A program made the position numbers and the translations under genes. Below the pieces are notes generated by a model. That model had not been told where the DNA came from. It made no database searches and worked only from the letters and a program-made list of their open reading frames with translations. Source: an uncultured Bacteroidales bacterium (GTDB taxonomy: Bacteria > Bacteroidota > Bacteroidia > Bacteroidales > P3). Taken from it: a DNA stretch of 64,000 nucleotides. The stretch spans positions 124,001 to 188,000 of the forward strand of contig ONEY01000001.1 of assembly GCA_900316965.1 (NCBI GenBank). Reading direction: 5' to 3'. This document shows positions 18,527 to 27,895 of this stretch, one piece after another. Position 1 is the stretch's first letter; each line of letters starts with the position of its first letter.

Positions 18527-18735
18527 TGACCGTTGAAGAAAAAAACAAAAAGATAGAACTACTAAAGACAGCCATAGCCAACTACGAGGAGCTTGACAGC
18601 GACATGGAAAACCCCGAATATGTGGCCCGCGGAAATGGTTTCTGCGACAGCAAATACAGCGAAGACTTCATAGAAGGTCAGCTGGAAAAACTTAGAGAAG
18701 AACTAAAAAAACTTGAGGCCATTGAAATTATATAG
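18526..18735 (+). CDS. Small coiled-coil hypothetical protein
   Basis: A 69-aa soluble protein whose ATG overlaps the upstream stop by one base (TAATG), which suggests translational coupling. It is charged, with helices at both ends (EEKNKKIELLKTAI and GQLEKLREELKKLEAI) and a central DMENPEYVARGNGFCDSKYS loop with one Cys. No family recognised. It could belong to the preceding operon or to the metG transcript, 36 bp downstream. Confidence 0.6.
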   Translation: MTVEEKNKKIELLKTAIANYEELDSDMENPEYVARGNGFCDSKYSEDFIEGQLEKLREELKKLEAIEII

Positions 18736-18771
18736 TGCCTTGAGAGAAAATGAGAAAAAATAAATAACACT

Positions 18772-20832
18772 ATGATATACACAGAAAAAGACAAGAAATT
18801 CAAACGTTACACTGTAACCTCCGCCCTGCCCTACGCCAACGGCCCCGTACATATAGGCCACTTGGCAGGAGTATATGTCCCTGCCGACATTTATGTGCGC
18901 TACCTTCGTGCACAAGGTGAGCAAGTTATGTTCATCGGCGGCAGTGACGAACACGGCGTGCCCATCACCATCAAAGCACGTAAGGAGGGCTGTACCCCTC
19001 AAGATATTGTGGACCGCTACCACACCATCATCAAGAACTCCTTCGCCGAACTCGGCATATCGTTCGACATTTACAGCCGCACGTCGAGCAAAGAGCACCA
19101 CGAGACCGCAGCGGCATATTTCGAAAAGCTGTACAATGAGGGAAAATTCATTGAAAAAACCTCTATGCAATACTATGACGAGGAGGCACATCAGTTCCTT
19201 GCCGACCGTTACATTACCGGCACATGCCCCCATTGCGGCAACGAACATGCCTATGGCGACCAGTGTGAAGCTTGTGGCACCTCGCTCAACGCCACCGACC
19301 TCATAAACCCCAAATCGGCCCTCAGCGGCGCCAAGCCTGTGCTCAAAGAGACCAAACACTGGTTCCTTCCTTTGGACAAAGACGAGCCTTGGCTGCGTCA
19401 ATGGATTCTGGAAAACCACAAAGAAGACTGGAAAACCAATGTCTATGGACAATGCAAGTCGTGGATTGACGCCGGTTTACAACCCCGTGCCGTAACACGC
19501 GACTTGGATTGGGGTGTTAAAGTGCCTTTGAAAGACGCTGACGGCAAGGTGCTATATGTCTGGTTTGACGCCCCTATCGGATATATAAGCTTCACTAAGC
19601 AGCTGAAAGGCGACGACTGGGAAAAATGGTGGAAAAACGACGACACAAAACTAGTTCATTTCATTGGCAAGGACAACATTGTTTTCCACTGCATTATCTT
19701 CCCCTCCATGCTTCATGCCGACGGCAGCTACATCCTGCCCGACAATGTGCCCGCCAACGAGTTCCTGAATCTTGAAGGCGACAAAATAAGCACCTCACGC
19801 AACTGGGCCGTATGGCTACATGAATACTTGAAAGATTTTCCAGGCAAACAGGATGTGCTGCGCTATACTCTGTGCAGCAATGCGCCTGAAACCAAAGACA
19901 ACGATTTCACGTGGAAAGACTTCCAGCTGAAGAACAACAGTGAACTTGTCGCCATTCTAGGTAACTTCATAAATCGCACCTTGGTATTGACACACAAGTT
20001 TTTCGGCGGCAAAGTGCCTGTAAAAGGTGAGCTGACAGAACTTGACCGTCAGACCATAGCAGAAATGGCATCGTATCCTGAAAAAGTGGGACGCTCGATA
20101 GAGACCTACCGCTTCCGCGAAGCTTTGGCAGAGATGATGAACCTGGCCCGTCTTGGCAACAAGTACCTCACCGAGACAGAGCCGTGGAAACTCTTCAAAG
20201 AAGATTCTGAGCGTACCGCCACAGTACTTAACGTCGCACTACAAATATGCGCTAACCTGGCAATACTATGCGCACCCTTCCTCCCCTTCACCGCCGACAA
20301 GATTCACTCCATGCTGAACCTGCCAGCAAAAGGATGGAAAGACGCTGGCGGCGCCGACATACTTGAAAGCGGCTATCAGCTTGCTCAGCCGGAATTGCTA
20401 TTTGACAAGATCGAGGACGCCACAATAGAGGCTCAAGTCAACAAACTACTTGAAACCAAACGCCAGAACGAGCTTAACGCATGGCAACCCGCCAGCGTAA
20501 AAGAGAAAGTTGCCTTCGACGATTTCGGCAAGGTTGACATACGCGTAGGCACCGTACTGGAATGCTGCAAGGTACCTAAGGCCGACAAACTTCTACAGTT
20601 TAAAATCGACGATGGTATGGGTGGACGCACCATCGTCAGCGGCATAGCAAAATTCTATCCCGAACCAGAGAAACTGGTAGGTATGCAGGTATGTTTCATC
20701 GCCAACTTTGAACCACGAAAGCTGAAAGGTGTTGTTAGTGAAGGTATGATACTAAGCGCTGAAGACAAAGACGGACGTCTTGTCCTAATAACACCAAGCC
20801 AACTGGTTACAGCAGGTGTTAACGTCGGATAA
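18772..20832 (+). CDS. metG: Methionyl-tRNA synthetase
   Basis: Charges tRNA-Met. The 686-aa protein has the Rossmann HIGH motif as PVHIGHL (about 24-30) and a zinc knuckle with [18 protein letters not shown] (about 147-164). The KMSKS motif appears as DKISTSR (about 336-342), a helical anticodon-binding domain follows, and a C-terminal tRNA-binding OB domain (about 580-686, starting [14 protein letters not shown]) promotes dimerisation. The four-Cys zinc site and fused C-terminal domain match the E. coli-like MetG1 type. It is followed by a terminator shared with the convergent skp operon. Confidence 0.97.
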   Translation: MIYTEKDKKFKRYTVTSALPYANGPVHIGHLAGVYVPADIYVRYLRAQGEQVMFIGGSDEHGVPITIKARKEGCTPQDIVDRYHTIIKNSFAELGISFDIYSRTSSKEHHETAAAYFEKLYNEGKFIEKTSMQYYDEEAHQFLADRYITGTCPHCGNEHAYGDQCEACGTSLNATDLINPKSALSGAKPVLKETKHWFLPLDKDEPWLRQWILENHKEDWKTNVYGQCKSWIDAGLQPRAVTRDLDWGVKVPLKDADGKVLYVWFDAPIGYISFTKQLKGDDWEKWWKNDDTKLVHFIGKDNIVFHCIIFPSMLHADGSYILPDNVPANEFLNLEGDKISTSRNWAVWLHEYLKDFPGKQDVLRYTLCSNAPETKDNDFTWKDFQLKNNSELVAILGNFINRTLVLTHKFFGGKVPVKGELTELDRQTIAEMASYPEKVGRSIETYRFREALAEMMNLARLGNKYLTETEPWKLFKEDSERTATVLNVALQICANLAILCAPFLPFTADKIHSMLNLPAKGWKDAGGADILESGYQLAQPELLFDKIEDATIEAQVNKLLETKRQNELNAWQPASVKEKVAFDDFGKVDIRVGTVLECCKVPKADKLLQFKIDDGMGGRTIVSGIAKFYPEPEKLVGMQVCFIANFEPRKLKGVVSEGMILSAEDKDGRLVLITPSQLVTAGVNVG

Positions 20833-20861
20833 ATACTAGCAACCGATTTGAGTTATAACAA

Positions 20862-20897
20862 AAAAAGAACGCCGCAATATGTGGCGCTCTTTTTTTA
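20862..20897 (+). terminator. Bidirectional terminator between metG and the skp operon
   Basis: AAGAACGCCGCA and TGTGGCGCTCTT form a 12-bp stem with one A-C mismatch and one G-T pair. A T-run follows on the plus strand, and an A-run precedes the stem and would give U residues on the minus-strand transcript. Confidence 0.75.
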
Positions 20898-20953
20898 TTT
20901 ATGGACCCTGCGGCATCACACGAGATTGCCGCAGCTCCTTATAAGATTAGTAA

Positions 20954-21466
20954 TTACTTGAGACCAAGTTTTTTCTTGACGAGGGAGAAGATGTCGTCGC
21001 TATCCTGCTGATAGAGGAGAGTGCCGGCACTAGTGTCGAAGATGTAGGAGTAGCCATTCTCTTTGGCAACATCGGAGATAGCCTGCTTAGCACGGTCGAT
21101 GATAGGCTGAAGCAGTTCTTTCTCTTTCTCCTGGAGTTTCTGCTGTGCGTTCTGCTGATAGACCTGTATGCGCTGGTTGAGGTCGTTGAGTTCCTGCTCC
21201 TTGGTGGTGCGGATAAGTTCGGTCATTTGAGATTTACGCTCCTGATAGTCGGTGTATTTCTTCTGCAGTTCTTCTTGCATAGCAGAGAGTTCGCCTTCAA
21301 GGACTTTGACTTCAGCTTCAAAAGCAGCCTGAGCCGAGTCTTTGCCAGGCATAATCTGCATGAGTTCAGAGGAATTGATGTGCCCTAACTTAATAGTTTT
21401 CTGTGCCATTGCCGAAGTACCAAAAGCGAATACGGCGGCAAACAATAAAATCAAACTTTTTTTCAT
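20954..21466 (-). CDS. OmpH/Skp family periplasmic chaperone (second copy)
   Basis: A 170-aa periplasmic holdase for unfolded outer-membrane proteins. It has a signal peptide (about 1-21, ending AMAQ), a short beta segment (LGHINSSELMQIMPG), a long charged coiled coil (about 45-125) and a C-terminal strand with YIFDTSAGTLLYQ. It is the last gene of an envelope operon, 72 bp after a longer Skp paralogue. Tandem skp genes behind bamA are usual in Bacteroidota. Confidence 0.88.
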   Translation of the reverse strand: MKKSLILLFAAVFAFGTSAMAQKTIKLGHINSSELMQIMPGKDSAQAAFEAEVKVLEGELSAMQEELQKKYTDYQERKSQMTELIRTTKEQELNDLNQRIQVYQQNAQQKLQEKEKELLQPIIDRAKQAISDVAKENGYSYIFDTSAGTLLYQQDSDDIFSLVKKKLGLK

Positions 21467-21538
21467 TATTGATGATGTGTTTAAGAATTTTAGTAAGACT
21501 TATTAATTAATTATCAATGATTAAAAATGTAACAATAG

Positions 21539-22111
21539 TTAACGTCGTGATGATCTTTTCATTTCTGGGTTGGAGACATCCTTTTCGCCTTCGGTGGCTG
21601 AGGAAGGATTGATGCCCATCATTTCGAGGACTTGGTCGCTGACATCGTATTTGTCGCTCACATAAAGCAGCGTAGGCGAGCCCGACTTGTCGAGAATGAA
21701 GGCGTAGCTTTTCTCCCTGGCGATACGCTCTATGGCGCTATAGACACGATCCTGTATGGGTTTCATAAGCTCAGCACGTTTCTTGTCGAGGTCACCGCCG
21801 GGGCCAAAATATTTGATCTGAAGCTCGCGAACCTCGTTCTCTTTGGCTTTCAGCTCTTCCTCGCGCTTATGTTTAAGATTCTCGGGCAAAAGATAGGCCT
21901 CTTGTTGGAATGTTTTATAGAGTTTGTCGATCTCCTGGAATTTAGTCTCCAACTCCTTCTGCCAAGCTGCCGCTTGCTTGTCGAGCTGCGACTGGGCACG
22001 GGAATAGTCGGGCACCTTGGCCAGAATATACTCCGTATTGACACAGGCATATTTTTGGGCCTGCAAAACCAGAGGGAGCAAGAAAACAGCTATAAGCAGT
22101 AGACGTTTCAT
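21539..22111 (-). CDS. OmpH/Skp family periplasmic chaperone (first copy)
   Basis: A 190-aa Skp-like protein with signal peptide (1-18, ending LQAQ), the YACVNTEYILAKVPDY segment, a long coiled coil (about 40-120) and a FILDKSGSPTLLYVSDKYDVSD strand. A ~25-residue Ser/Glu/Arg tail (ATEGEKDVSNPEMKRSSRR) is absent from the second copy. It lies 72 bp downstream of bamA in the same operon, as expected for a chaperone delivering clients to the BAM complex. Confidence 0.88.
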   Translation of the reverse strand: MKRLLLIAVFLLPLVLQAQKYACVNTEYILAKVPDYSRAQSQLDKQAAAWQKELETKFQEIDKLYKTFQQEAYLLPENLKHKREEELKAKENEVRELQIKYFGPGGDLDKKRAELMKPIQDRVYSAIERIAREKSYAFILDKSGSPTLLYVSDKYDVSDQVLEMMGINPSSATEGEKDVSNPEMKRSSRR

Positions 22112-22183
22112 TAATGTTGTTGTTATTAGGTGACGATTATATTCGTTATTGACATTTGGAAGAGAGTGTTCATGACATTGCCA

Positions 22184-24727
22184 CTAATCGATACTCTGTC
22201 CTATGCTGAAGTGGAACTGGCTGCCGCCGTTGATGCCGTCGAAGCCATAGCCCCAGTCGATGCCGATAAGGCCGAACATAGGCATGTAAAGACGGACGCC
22301 GAGGCCTGCGGAATTGTAGACTTTGAAAGGCTGAAACTCCTTCATAGTAGCCCACGAGTTACCTCCCTCAAGGAAACCGAGGACATAGAAAGTGGCGCTG
22401 GCACTTTCTATGATAGGCTGGCGCAACTCGAGGGTGTAGCGGTCGAACACAGAGGCGCCGTTGTCGGGACTCAAGCTGGCATTTTTGTATCCGCGAAGAG
22501 GAATAACCTCGCGACCATCGAGGACCCATGAGGAGAGTCCGTCGCCACCAACATAGTAGCGTCCGAAGGGTGACAGACCTATGTCGTTATTATAATAGCC
22601 CATGTATCCGAAACGGAATCGCGCGTTGAGGACGATGTCGCCGACGAGGTTGAGCATCCAAGAGCCACGCAGGTTAATCTTATAGTATTCGAGCCAACGA
22701 TATTTGTCGGAAGCCTCCATCTGGCTGTAGTCCTTGCCATTGATAACGGAATAGGGAGGTGTGGCAAAGCCTTGGACAGAGATTTCAGAGCCACTGCGAG
22801 GATATATAGGAGAGTCGAGAGAGTTGCGGCTGAAGCCAATGCTATAGGAGAGATCGTTGGCGTGGCCGTCGATAAAATAAGATGTCAGAGCAGTATAGTT
22901 GTTTAGAGTATAGTGGCGGTAGGATATGGCCTGGGACATGATGAAGTAGTCGTCGGGCCATTTGACACGACGCGTCAGCGACATAGTGGCGCCGGTGATG
23001 GCGAGGCTGTAGTAACCGTCGCTGCCTTTCTCCTGCCAGAAGCCATTGCTGATAAGGTTGTGGGACACAGATATCGAGAATGTCTGGGGGCGTTTGCCGC
23101 CGAGCCAAGGTTCGGTGAAGCCTGCATTGAGAGCATAATAGTAGCGGCCATTGGAGACGGCGTTGAGCATGAGTTTCTGACCGTCGCCGGCGGGAAGGGG
23201 CTGCCAAGCTTTCTTGTTGAAGATGTTGCGTGCCGAGAAGTTGTTGAGTTGTAGACCTATCTGGCCAATAATCATGCCGTTGCCGTAACCTCCCTGGAGT
23301 TGAATTTGCTGGGTTTGGTTTTCCTCGACCTTATAGATGATGTCGACGGTACCATCATTGCTGTTGGGGCGTGGCTCGGGGATGAGAGTCTCCTCTTTGA
23401 AGTAGCCCAGAGTGACAAGTTCGCGGCGGCTGCGGATGATGGCGTCGCGGTTGAAGAGGTCACCAGGTTTTGTATGAAGTTCTCGATAGATTATTTTGTC
23501 GTTGGTAACAGTGTTACCCTCAACGACGACGTTGCGAATGCGGGCCTGTTTGCCTTCGACAATGCGGATATCGATATCGATAGAGTCCCCTTCGACAGCC
23601 ACCTCGACAGGAGTTACATTGAAGAAGAGGTAACCGTTGTCCATATACATGGAAGTGATGTCGGTGCCGCTGGGATTGTAGGTGAGGTTGGTTTCGAGTG
23701 TTGTTTTGTTGTAGGGGTCGCCTTTGTTGATGCGAAGGTGTTTGGCGAGGAGCTCGGATGGATAGACGGTGTTGCCAGAGAAGGTGATGTTGCGGAAATA
23801 GAAGGGCTCGCCCTCGTATATTTTCACTTTGACCTTTACGCGGTCTTGTTTTTTCTTCTTGTTGGCAGAGATGTTGAGGTCCTCGCTGGCCACAGGCCAC
23901 ATGGTGTCCATAACGACGCGGGCGTTGCGATAGCCAAGCTCGTTGTAATAGGAGATGATTTGCTCCAAGTCGTCATGGAGCTCGAATTCGCGGTATTTAG
24001 AGCGGCTCCAAAAGCCTTTGGTCCACACGAAAAACTTCTTGAAATAGTGGACATCGTGGGTGTTTTTCATTTTGCGGAGCAACTTATTGGTTGGCACCTG
24101 ATTGTTGCCCTCGAAAATGAGCGAGTCGATCTTGACACGCTTACCCTTTTTGATGTCGAAAGTGAGCACCACATAGTCGTTGCGTCCCGAAGTGTCGGCG
24201 CTGAAGCTAGTGTTGACCTGGACATTGGTAAAGCCTTTGTCGGCATAGTAGGATCGTGCCTTGTTGGCACTCGTTTTCAGCATGTTCTCAGTAACCACAT
24301 CGCCGACATGGATGCCGAAGTCCTTGCCCAGTTTGTCGGCATCGTTGCCGCTGACGCCATTGAAGCGGACAGCAGCGAGCTTGGGGCGGCTGCGGAGGAC
24401 AATTTTCAGGAAGACCTTGTCGTCCTGAATTCTGGAAAGAAGAATCTGTACATCCTCAAAAAGGCCCTGTTGCCAGAGATTATCGATGGCTGTGGATATT
24501 TTGTCGCCAGGGATTTTGACGACATCGCCGACTTGGAGGCCTGCGACAAGCAGAACCATGCGCTGGTCCAAAGGGTTATCATTGTCGATAGTGATACCTC
24601 CTATTTCGTAGGTCTTAGGAGTGAGATAGTCAATATCATAATCTCCACCGAGCGCTACCTGCGCTTTGGCGTCGAGGCAACCTGCCAAGAGGACGAAAAG
24701 AGTCAATAAACGGGCAATAAGTTTCAT
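22184..24727 (-). CDS. bamA: Outer membrane protein assembly factor BamA
   Basis: The core of the BAM complex, which folds beta-barrels into the outer membrane. The 847-aa protein has a signal peptide (about 1-23), POTRA domains to about residue 460, and a 16-strand Omp85 barrel beyond. The first POTRA begins at YEIGGITIDNDNPLDQ, and later repeats include VKIDSLIFEGNNQVPTNKL and IRNVVVEGNTVTNDKI. The barrel includes a RGYKNASLSP segment with the conserved R-G of the Omp85 lid loop. It lies between uppS and skp. A long open antisense frame over it is a composition effect. Confidence 0.96.
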   Translation of the reverse strand: MKLIARLLTLFVLLAGCLDAKAQVALGGDYDIDYLTPKTYEIGGITIDNDNPLDQRMVLLVAGLQVGDVVKIPGDKISTAIDNLWQQGLFEDVQILLSRIQDDKVFLKIVLRSRPKLAAVRFNGVSGNDADKLGKDFGIHVGDVVTENMLKTSANKARSYYADKGFTNVQVNTSFSADTSGRNDYVVLTFDIKKGKRVKIDSLIFEGNNQVPTNKLLRKMKNTHDVHYFKKFFVWTKGFWSRSKYREFELHDDLEQIISYYNELGYRNARVVMDTMWPVASEDLNISANKKKKQDRVKVKVKIYEGEPFYFRNITFSGNTVYPSELLAKHLRINKGDPYNKTTLETNLTYNPSGTDITSMYMDNGYLFFNVTPVEVAVEGDSIDIDIRIVEGKQARIRNVVVEGNTVTNDKIIYRELHTKPGDLFNRDAIIRSRRELVTLGYFKEETLIPEPRPNSNDGTVDIIYKVEENQTQQIQLQGGYGNGMIIGQIGLQLNNFSARNIFNKKAWQPLPAGDGQKLMLNAVSNGRYYYALNAGFTEPWLGGKRPQTFSISVSHNLISNGFWQEKGSDGYYSLAITGATMSLTRRVKWPDDYFIMSQAISYRHYTLNNYTALTSYFIDGHANDLSYSIGFSRNSLDSPIYPRSGSEISVQGFATPPYSVINGKDYSQMEASDKYRWLEYYKINLRGSWMLNLVGDIVLNARFRFGYMGYYNNDIGLSPFGRYYVGGDGLSSWVLDGREVIPLRGYKNASLSPDNGASVFDRYTLELRQPIIESASATFYVLGFLEGGNSWATMKEFQPFKVYNSAGLGVRLYMPMFGLIGIDWGYGFDGINGGSQFHFSIGQSID

Positions 24728-24814
24728 CAGTATCTATAGAATCCGGATTAGTCTTTAAATAAGGGTAACTGAGAATAATGTGTTTTATTGTATGTAGGGC
24801 GTATTTTGTGGTTG

Positions 24815-25558
24815 TTATTTTTTCACCTGATCACCGGTTTTGCCGTAGCGGCGCTGGCGATTTTGGAACTGGAAGACGGCTTCGTAGAAATCGCCCATGC
24901 GGAAATCGGGCCAAAGGATGTCGGTGAAATAGAACTCGGTGTAGGCCATCTGCCATAGCAAGAAGTTGCTGACACGCAGCTCGCCGCCGGTGCGGATGAG
25001 CAGGTCGGGGTCGGGCATATCTTTGGTTTCGAGATATTTGCGAAGGGTTCCTTCGTCGATGTTTTCGGGTTTCAATGTGCCTTCGGCGACATTGGCGGCC
25101 ATAGAGCGCAGAGCCTTGCCTATCTCCCAGCGGGAGCTGTAGCTTAGAGCCATGACGAGAGTTGTTCCGGTGTTGGCAGCGGTATCGGCGCAGCATTTCA
25201 AGACAGACTTGCGCGAGGTTTCGGGGACGCGGTCGATGTCACCAATGACAAGCAGCCGGACATTGTTTTTGAGCAGCGTCTCGGTCTCGTCCTCGACAGC
25301 TTTGATCATCAGCTGCATAAGGCCATCGACTTCATCTTTAGGGCGATTCCAGTTTTCGGTAGAGAAGGTGTAAAGGGTAAGGTAATCGATTTGCAGTCGA
25401 GCGGCGGCCTCCACAGTGTCGCGAACAGCTTGGATGGCATGTTGGTGGCCATAGAGTCTTATCTCGGATTGGCGCTGTGCCCAGCGGCCATTGCCATCCA
25501 TGATGACAGCCACGTGGCGAGGGACATTGGTTTTATCGATATCGTCTATTGTCTTCAT
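24815..25558 (-). CDS. uppS: Isoprenyl transferase (undecaprenyl diphosphate synthase)
   Basis: Makes the C55 lipid carrier for peptidoglycan and O-antigen from farnesyl-PP and IPP. The 247-aa cis-prenyltransferase has the catalytic Asp in VAVIMDGNGRWA (about 16-27), the YTFSTENWNRP segment (about 73-83), and the C-terminal DLLIRTGGELRVSNFL motif (about 193-208). It sits in the DUF6089-uppS-bamA-skp operon, an arrangement common in Bacteroidota. Confidence 0.96.
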   Translation of the reverse strand: MKTIDDIDKTNVPRHVAVIMDGNGRWAQRQSEIRLYGHQHAIQAVRDTVEAAARLQIDYLTLYTFSTENWNRPKDEVDGLMQLMIKAVEDETETLLKNNVRLLVIGDIDRVPETSRKSVLKCCADTAANTGTTLVMALSYSSRWEIGKALRSMAANVAEGTLKPENIDEGTLRKYLETKDMPDPDLLIRTGGELRVSNFLLWQMAYTEFYFTDILWPDFRMGDFYEAVFQFQNRQRRYGKTGDQVKK

Positions 25559-25596
25559 AACAAAACGGTTCTAAGTATTATTAAATGGCGGCGGCC

Positions 25597-26508
25597 CTAT
25601 TTGTTGTCACATTTACGTTTGAGCATCCAGCCGAAAAGGAAGTCGAATTTAAGTGTTAGCGAAACATTAAAATAAGCATACCAGTCGTCGAGCGAGTCGT
25701 CGCCGCGTTGGACGCCGGCGACGTTGACGTAACCTGGCTCGACCTGGGAGGAGCGGTCGGCGAGAGCGGCGGCGACATCGCCGGCATACTCTTTGAGAGC
25801 GGTATTGTCGACATAGAGGGTGCTTACATCATCGATATAATCGGTCCAAGTTTTTCTGAAACCGTATTCAGCGCATAATGTCAACGACTTGGAGGGGTGG
25901 TATTTGACACCTATACCAAAAGGCATGTTGAGCTGCATAAGGTTGTAGGGCGTGTTTGTAGGGTTGAGTGGGGTGCCCTGACCTTCTGTCGTCAATGGCT
26001 GAAGTTCATACCATTGTGTCTCGCCGGTATTGGGGTCGGTATACTGAGCCTTGGGGTTGTAAGCGAAAAAGCCTATGCCGCCAAAAATGAAGGGTGTCCA
26101 GACGAAATGGTCGTCACGCATGCTGAAAGGGAAAAAGTTGAACTCGACACGGAGTGACGCCTCGACAATGTGGGAATAGAAGGAGAGATTGCGGCGCTCG
26201 ATGTAGTCGGGATTACCGCCCTCTACGTGGCCGAAATCTATGTCGCCGCGCATGCTCCACCGCTCGTCGAAATTGTAGCGCAACAATCCGCCTGCGGCGA
26301 CGTTGACTTTGCCAAAAACGCTCTGATTGTTGAGGTCGCCGATATAGTTCATTCCGCCAGCCGTGAAACCTATCTCGGTACGGCTCATCCACGATTGCGC
26401 GAAGAGTGCCGGCATAGAGATGGCCATTGCCAAAACCAAGGGGAGCAGAGGGAGAACTAGGCGGAAGGATCTAGACATGAGACAGGCAATAAGGCTCTTA
26501 TTGTTCAA
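25597..26508 (-). CDS. DUF6089-type outer-membrane beta-barrel protein
   Basis: A 303-aa protein with a signal sequence (about 12-37, ending LFAQ) and alternating beta strands, including TEIGFTAGGMNYIGDLN near the start, a region of periodic aromatic residues, and LSLTLKFDFLF near the end. I match it to the Bacteroidota DUF6089 family by its sequence and by its place before uppS and bamA. Function unknown; presumably an outer-membrane barrel. Its start overlaps the DUF4837 stop by 11 bp. Confidence 0.78.
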   Translation of the reverse strand: MNNKSLIACLMSRSFRLVLPLLPLVLAMAISMPALFAQSWMSRTEIGFTAGGMNYIGDLNNQSVFGKVNVAAGGLLRYNFDERWSMRGDIDFGHVEGGNPDYIERRNLSFYSHIVEASLRVEFNFFPFSMRDDHFVWTPFIFGGIGFFAYNPKAQYTDPNTGETQWYELQPLTTEGQGTPLNPTNTPYNLMQLNMPFGIGVKYHPSKSLTLCAEYGFRKTWTDYIDDVSTLYVDNTALKEYAGDVAAALADRSSQVEPGYVNVAGVQRGDDSLDDWYAYFNVSLTLKFDFLFGWMLKRKCDNK

Positions 26509-27514
26509 ACTTCATTGAGCGGCAGATGCCATCGACCTGCATGAGGAGGTCGCGTTTCATAAGCATTTTGCTGCGCTGAGAGGGGGAATAGACACTACCC
26601 ATGAGAGTTAAGAGGCGCGAGCCGTCGGGCGAGTTGAAGGTGTAGCATACGAAAGGACCGCTCATGAAGTCGTTGTATGTGCGCCAAAGGCCGCGGGTTT
26701 CGACAGCCTTGACATCGCCTAACATAACTTCGCGTGTGTAGAAGAAGTCGCGGCGCTCGACGCCGGGGTAGCTGCCCTCGGAGGGACCCGGCACATAGCG
26801 GCGCATGATGGTGTCGAGATTGTTAAGGATGGTGGCTTCTTCGAAGTCGGAAGCGCCATTGGCAGGTTGGGAATAGAGATAGAGATGAAGGTCGAAATCC
26901 TTGGTTTGTTTCAGTACCCATGTGAAGTTGCTTTCCTCCTTCAAAGTGGCAAGATTAAACTCCTCGGGGATTGAGAGATGGTATCCGTATTTATCTTTGA
27001 CGTAATTGATAATCTTGATATCAGGCGTTTGAGAGAATATCTTGTCCATACGGCGATATTCCTGAGCGTAGAATTCCTTCAGGAAACGGTCTTGATTGGC
27101 AAGCAACATAGAATCAAGCGATTCTCTGTCGGAGGCGGTGAGTCGGATGACAACCTGAGGAGTAGCCCACTTGTCGTATTCGAGATAAACCTTGTTGAGC
27201 GACTGAGGGTCGACCTCGAGCATAAGAATGTTGCGATGAGACTGAAACATGGTGTTGTTCTCAAAACTTGACGCCGCAATTTGCACCATATCGAATCGCG
27301 ACTCAGGTTGGTTAAGTCCATTTTGGGGGACATTGAAGAGCGTATCGAGAGCGTCCTTGGTTGTGCCGCTATAAACGCTGTTTTTGGAAACGACCATAAG
27401 TTCCAATGTTTTGCCAGAAGAGCCGGGTTTGCCACCTAATTTGCGCTCGCCGCATGAGGAAAAGAGCATAACCAGCGACAAAGCCGCAACGAAAAAGCAA
27501 GCTATTCTTTTCAT
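26498..27514 (-). CDS. DUF4837 family lipoprotein
   Basis: A 338-aa lipoprotein with lipobox ending at Cys21 (FSSC). The mature part begins with a Gly/Ser-rich linker, then LELMVVSKNSVYSGTTKDAL, as in the Bacteroidota DUF4837 family; function unknown. It is the first gene of the envelope operon with DUF6089, uppS, bamA and two skp genes, so a role in envelope assembly is plausible but unproven. A promoter-like pair lies about 40 nt upstream. Confidence 0.8.
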   Translation of the reverse strand: MKRIACFFVAALSLVMLFSSCGERKLGGKPGSSGKTLELMVVSKNSVYSGTTKDALDTLFNVPQNGLNQPESRFDMVQIAASSFENNTMFQSHRNILMLEVDPQSLNKVYLEYDKWATPQVVIRLTASDRESLDSMLLANQDRFLKEFYAQEYRRMDKIFSQTPDIKIINYVKDKYGYHLSIPEEFNLATLKEESNFTWVLKQTKDFDLHLYLYSQPANGASDFEEATILNNLDTIMRRYVPGPSEGSYPGVERRDFFYTREVMLGDVKAVETRGLWRTYNDFMSGPFVCYTFNSPDGSRLLTLMGSVYSPSQRSKMLMKRDLLMQVDGICRSMKFEQ

Positions 27515-27556
27515 AATAAATAAATTATTATATATTATACCATAAAAGTGTCAATG

Positions 27557-27590
27557 CAAATTTACATGAAATAATTAAAACATAGGCAAA
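27557..27590 (-). promoter_or_regulatory. Promoter for the DUF4837-uppS-bamA-skp operon
   Basis: On the minus strand, TAAATTTG (27564-27557) matches the -7 consensus and TTTG (27590-27587) lies 22 nt upstream. That spacing is slightly longer than the usual 19-20. The predicted 5' UTR is about 36 nt. Confidence 0.5.
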
Positions 27591-27739
27591 TATTAATTAT
27601 TTTTAGCATTTTAGGAGGGTTTGAAAATCAGATGCTATGTAAGATGTGTTCAAAATCTAGGGGTCGGGCATTTATTTTTCGAAGAGGAGAGCCGGGACTT
27701 AGGAATCGTGGCTGGGAGGGTTTTAATTGTGAGCGGTGT

Positions 27740-27816
27740 AAGTACCATCTGGGTACTATGAAAGTACTATCATGAGTCCGCTATGAGTCCGCTAAAAGTT
27801 CGCTAAAAGTTGGAGG
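27740..27816. repeat. Seven helically phased 11-bp units in an intergenic region
   Basis: Pentamers of the type AGTNC start at 27741, 27752 (GGTAC), 27763, 27775, 27786, 27797 and 27808 (AGTTG), that is, spaced 11, 11, 12, 11, 11 and 11 bp. Units 27773-27783 and 27784-27794 are identical. The array lies in the 381-bp gene-free stretch 27515-27895, which otherwise holds the operon promoter and a GGGACAT/ATGTCCC inverted repeat (27830-27853). Confidence 0.7.
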
Positions 27817-27895
27817 GAAAAATTGAGATGGGACATAGAGGAGAAAATGTCCCTAAGAGATGCCCGAGGGGGTGTGAGCGAGTTTGGATAAGACA

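Noticed and set aside
23300-24709. Long open reading frame of 469 codons on the strand opposite bamA
   Set aside because: bamA is clearly real on the other strand, with POTRA and Omp85 features. The antisense product lacks any motif and has a composition that mirrors bamA codon use.
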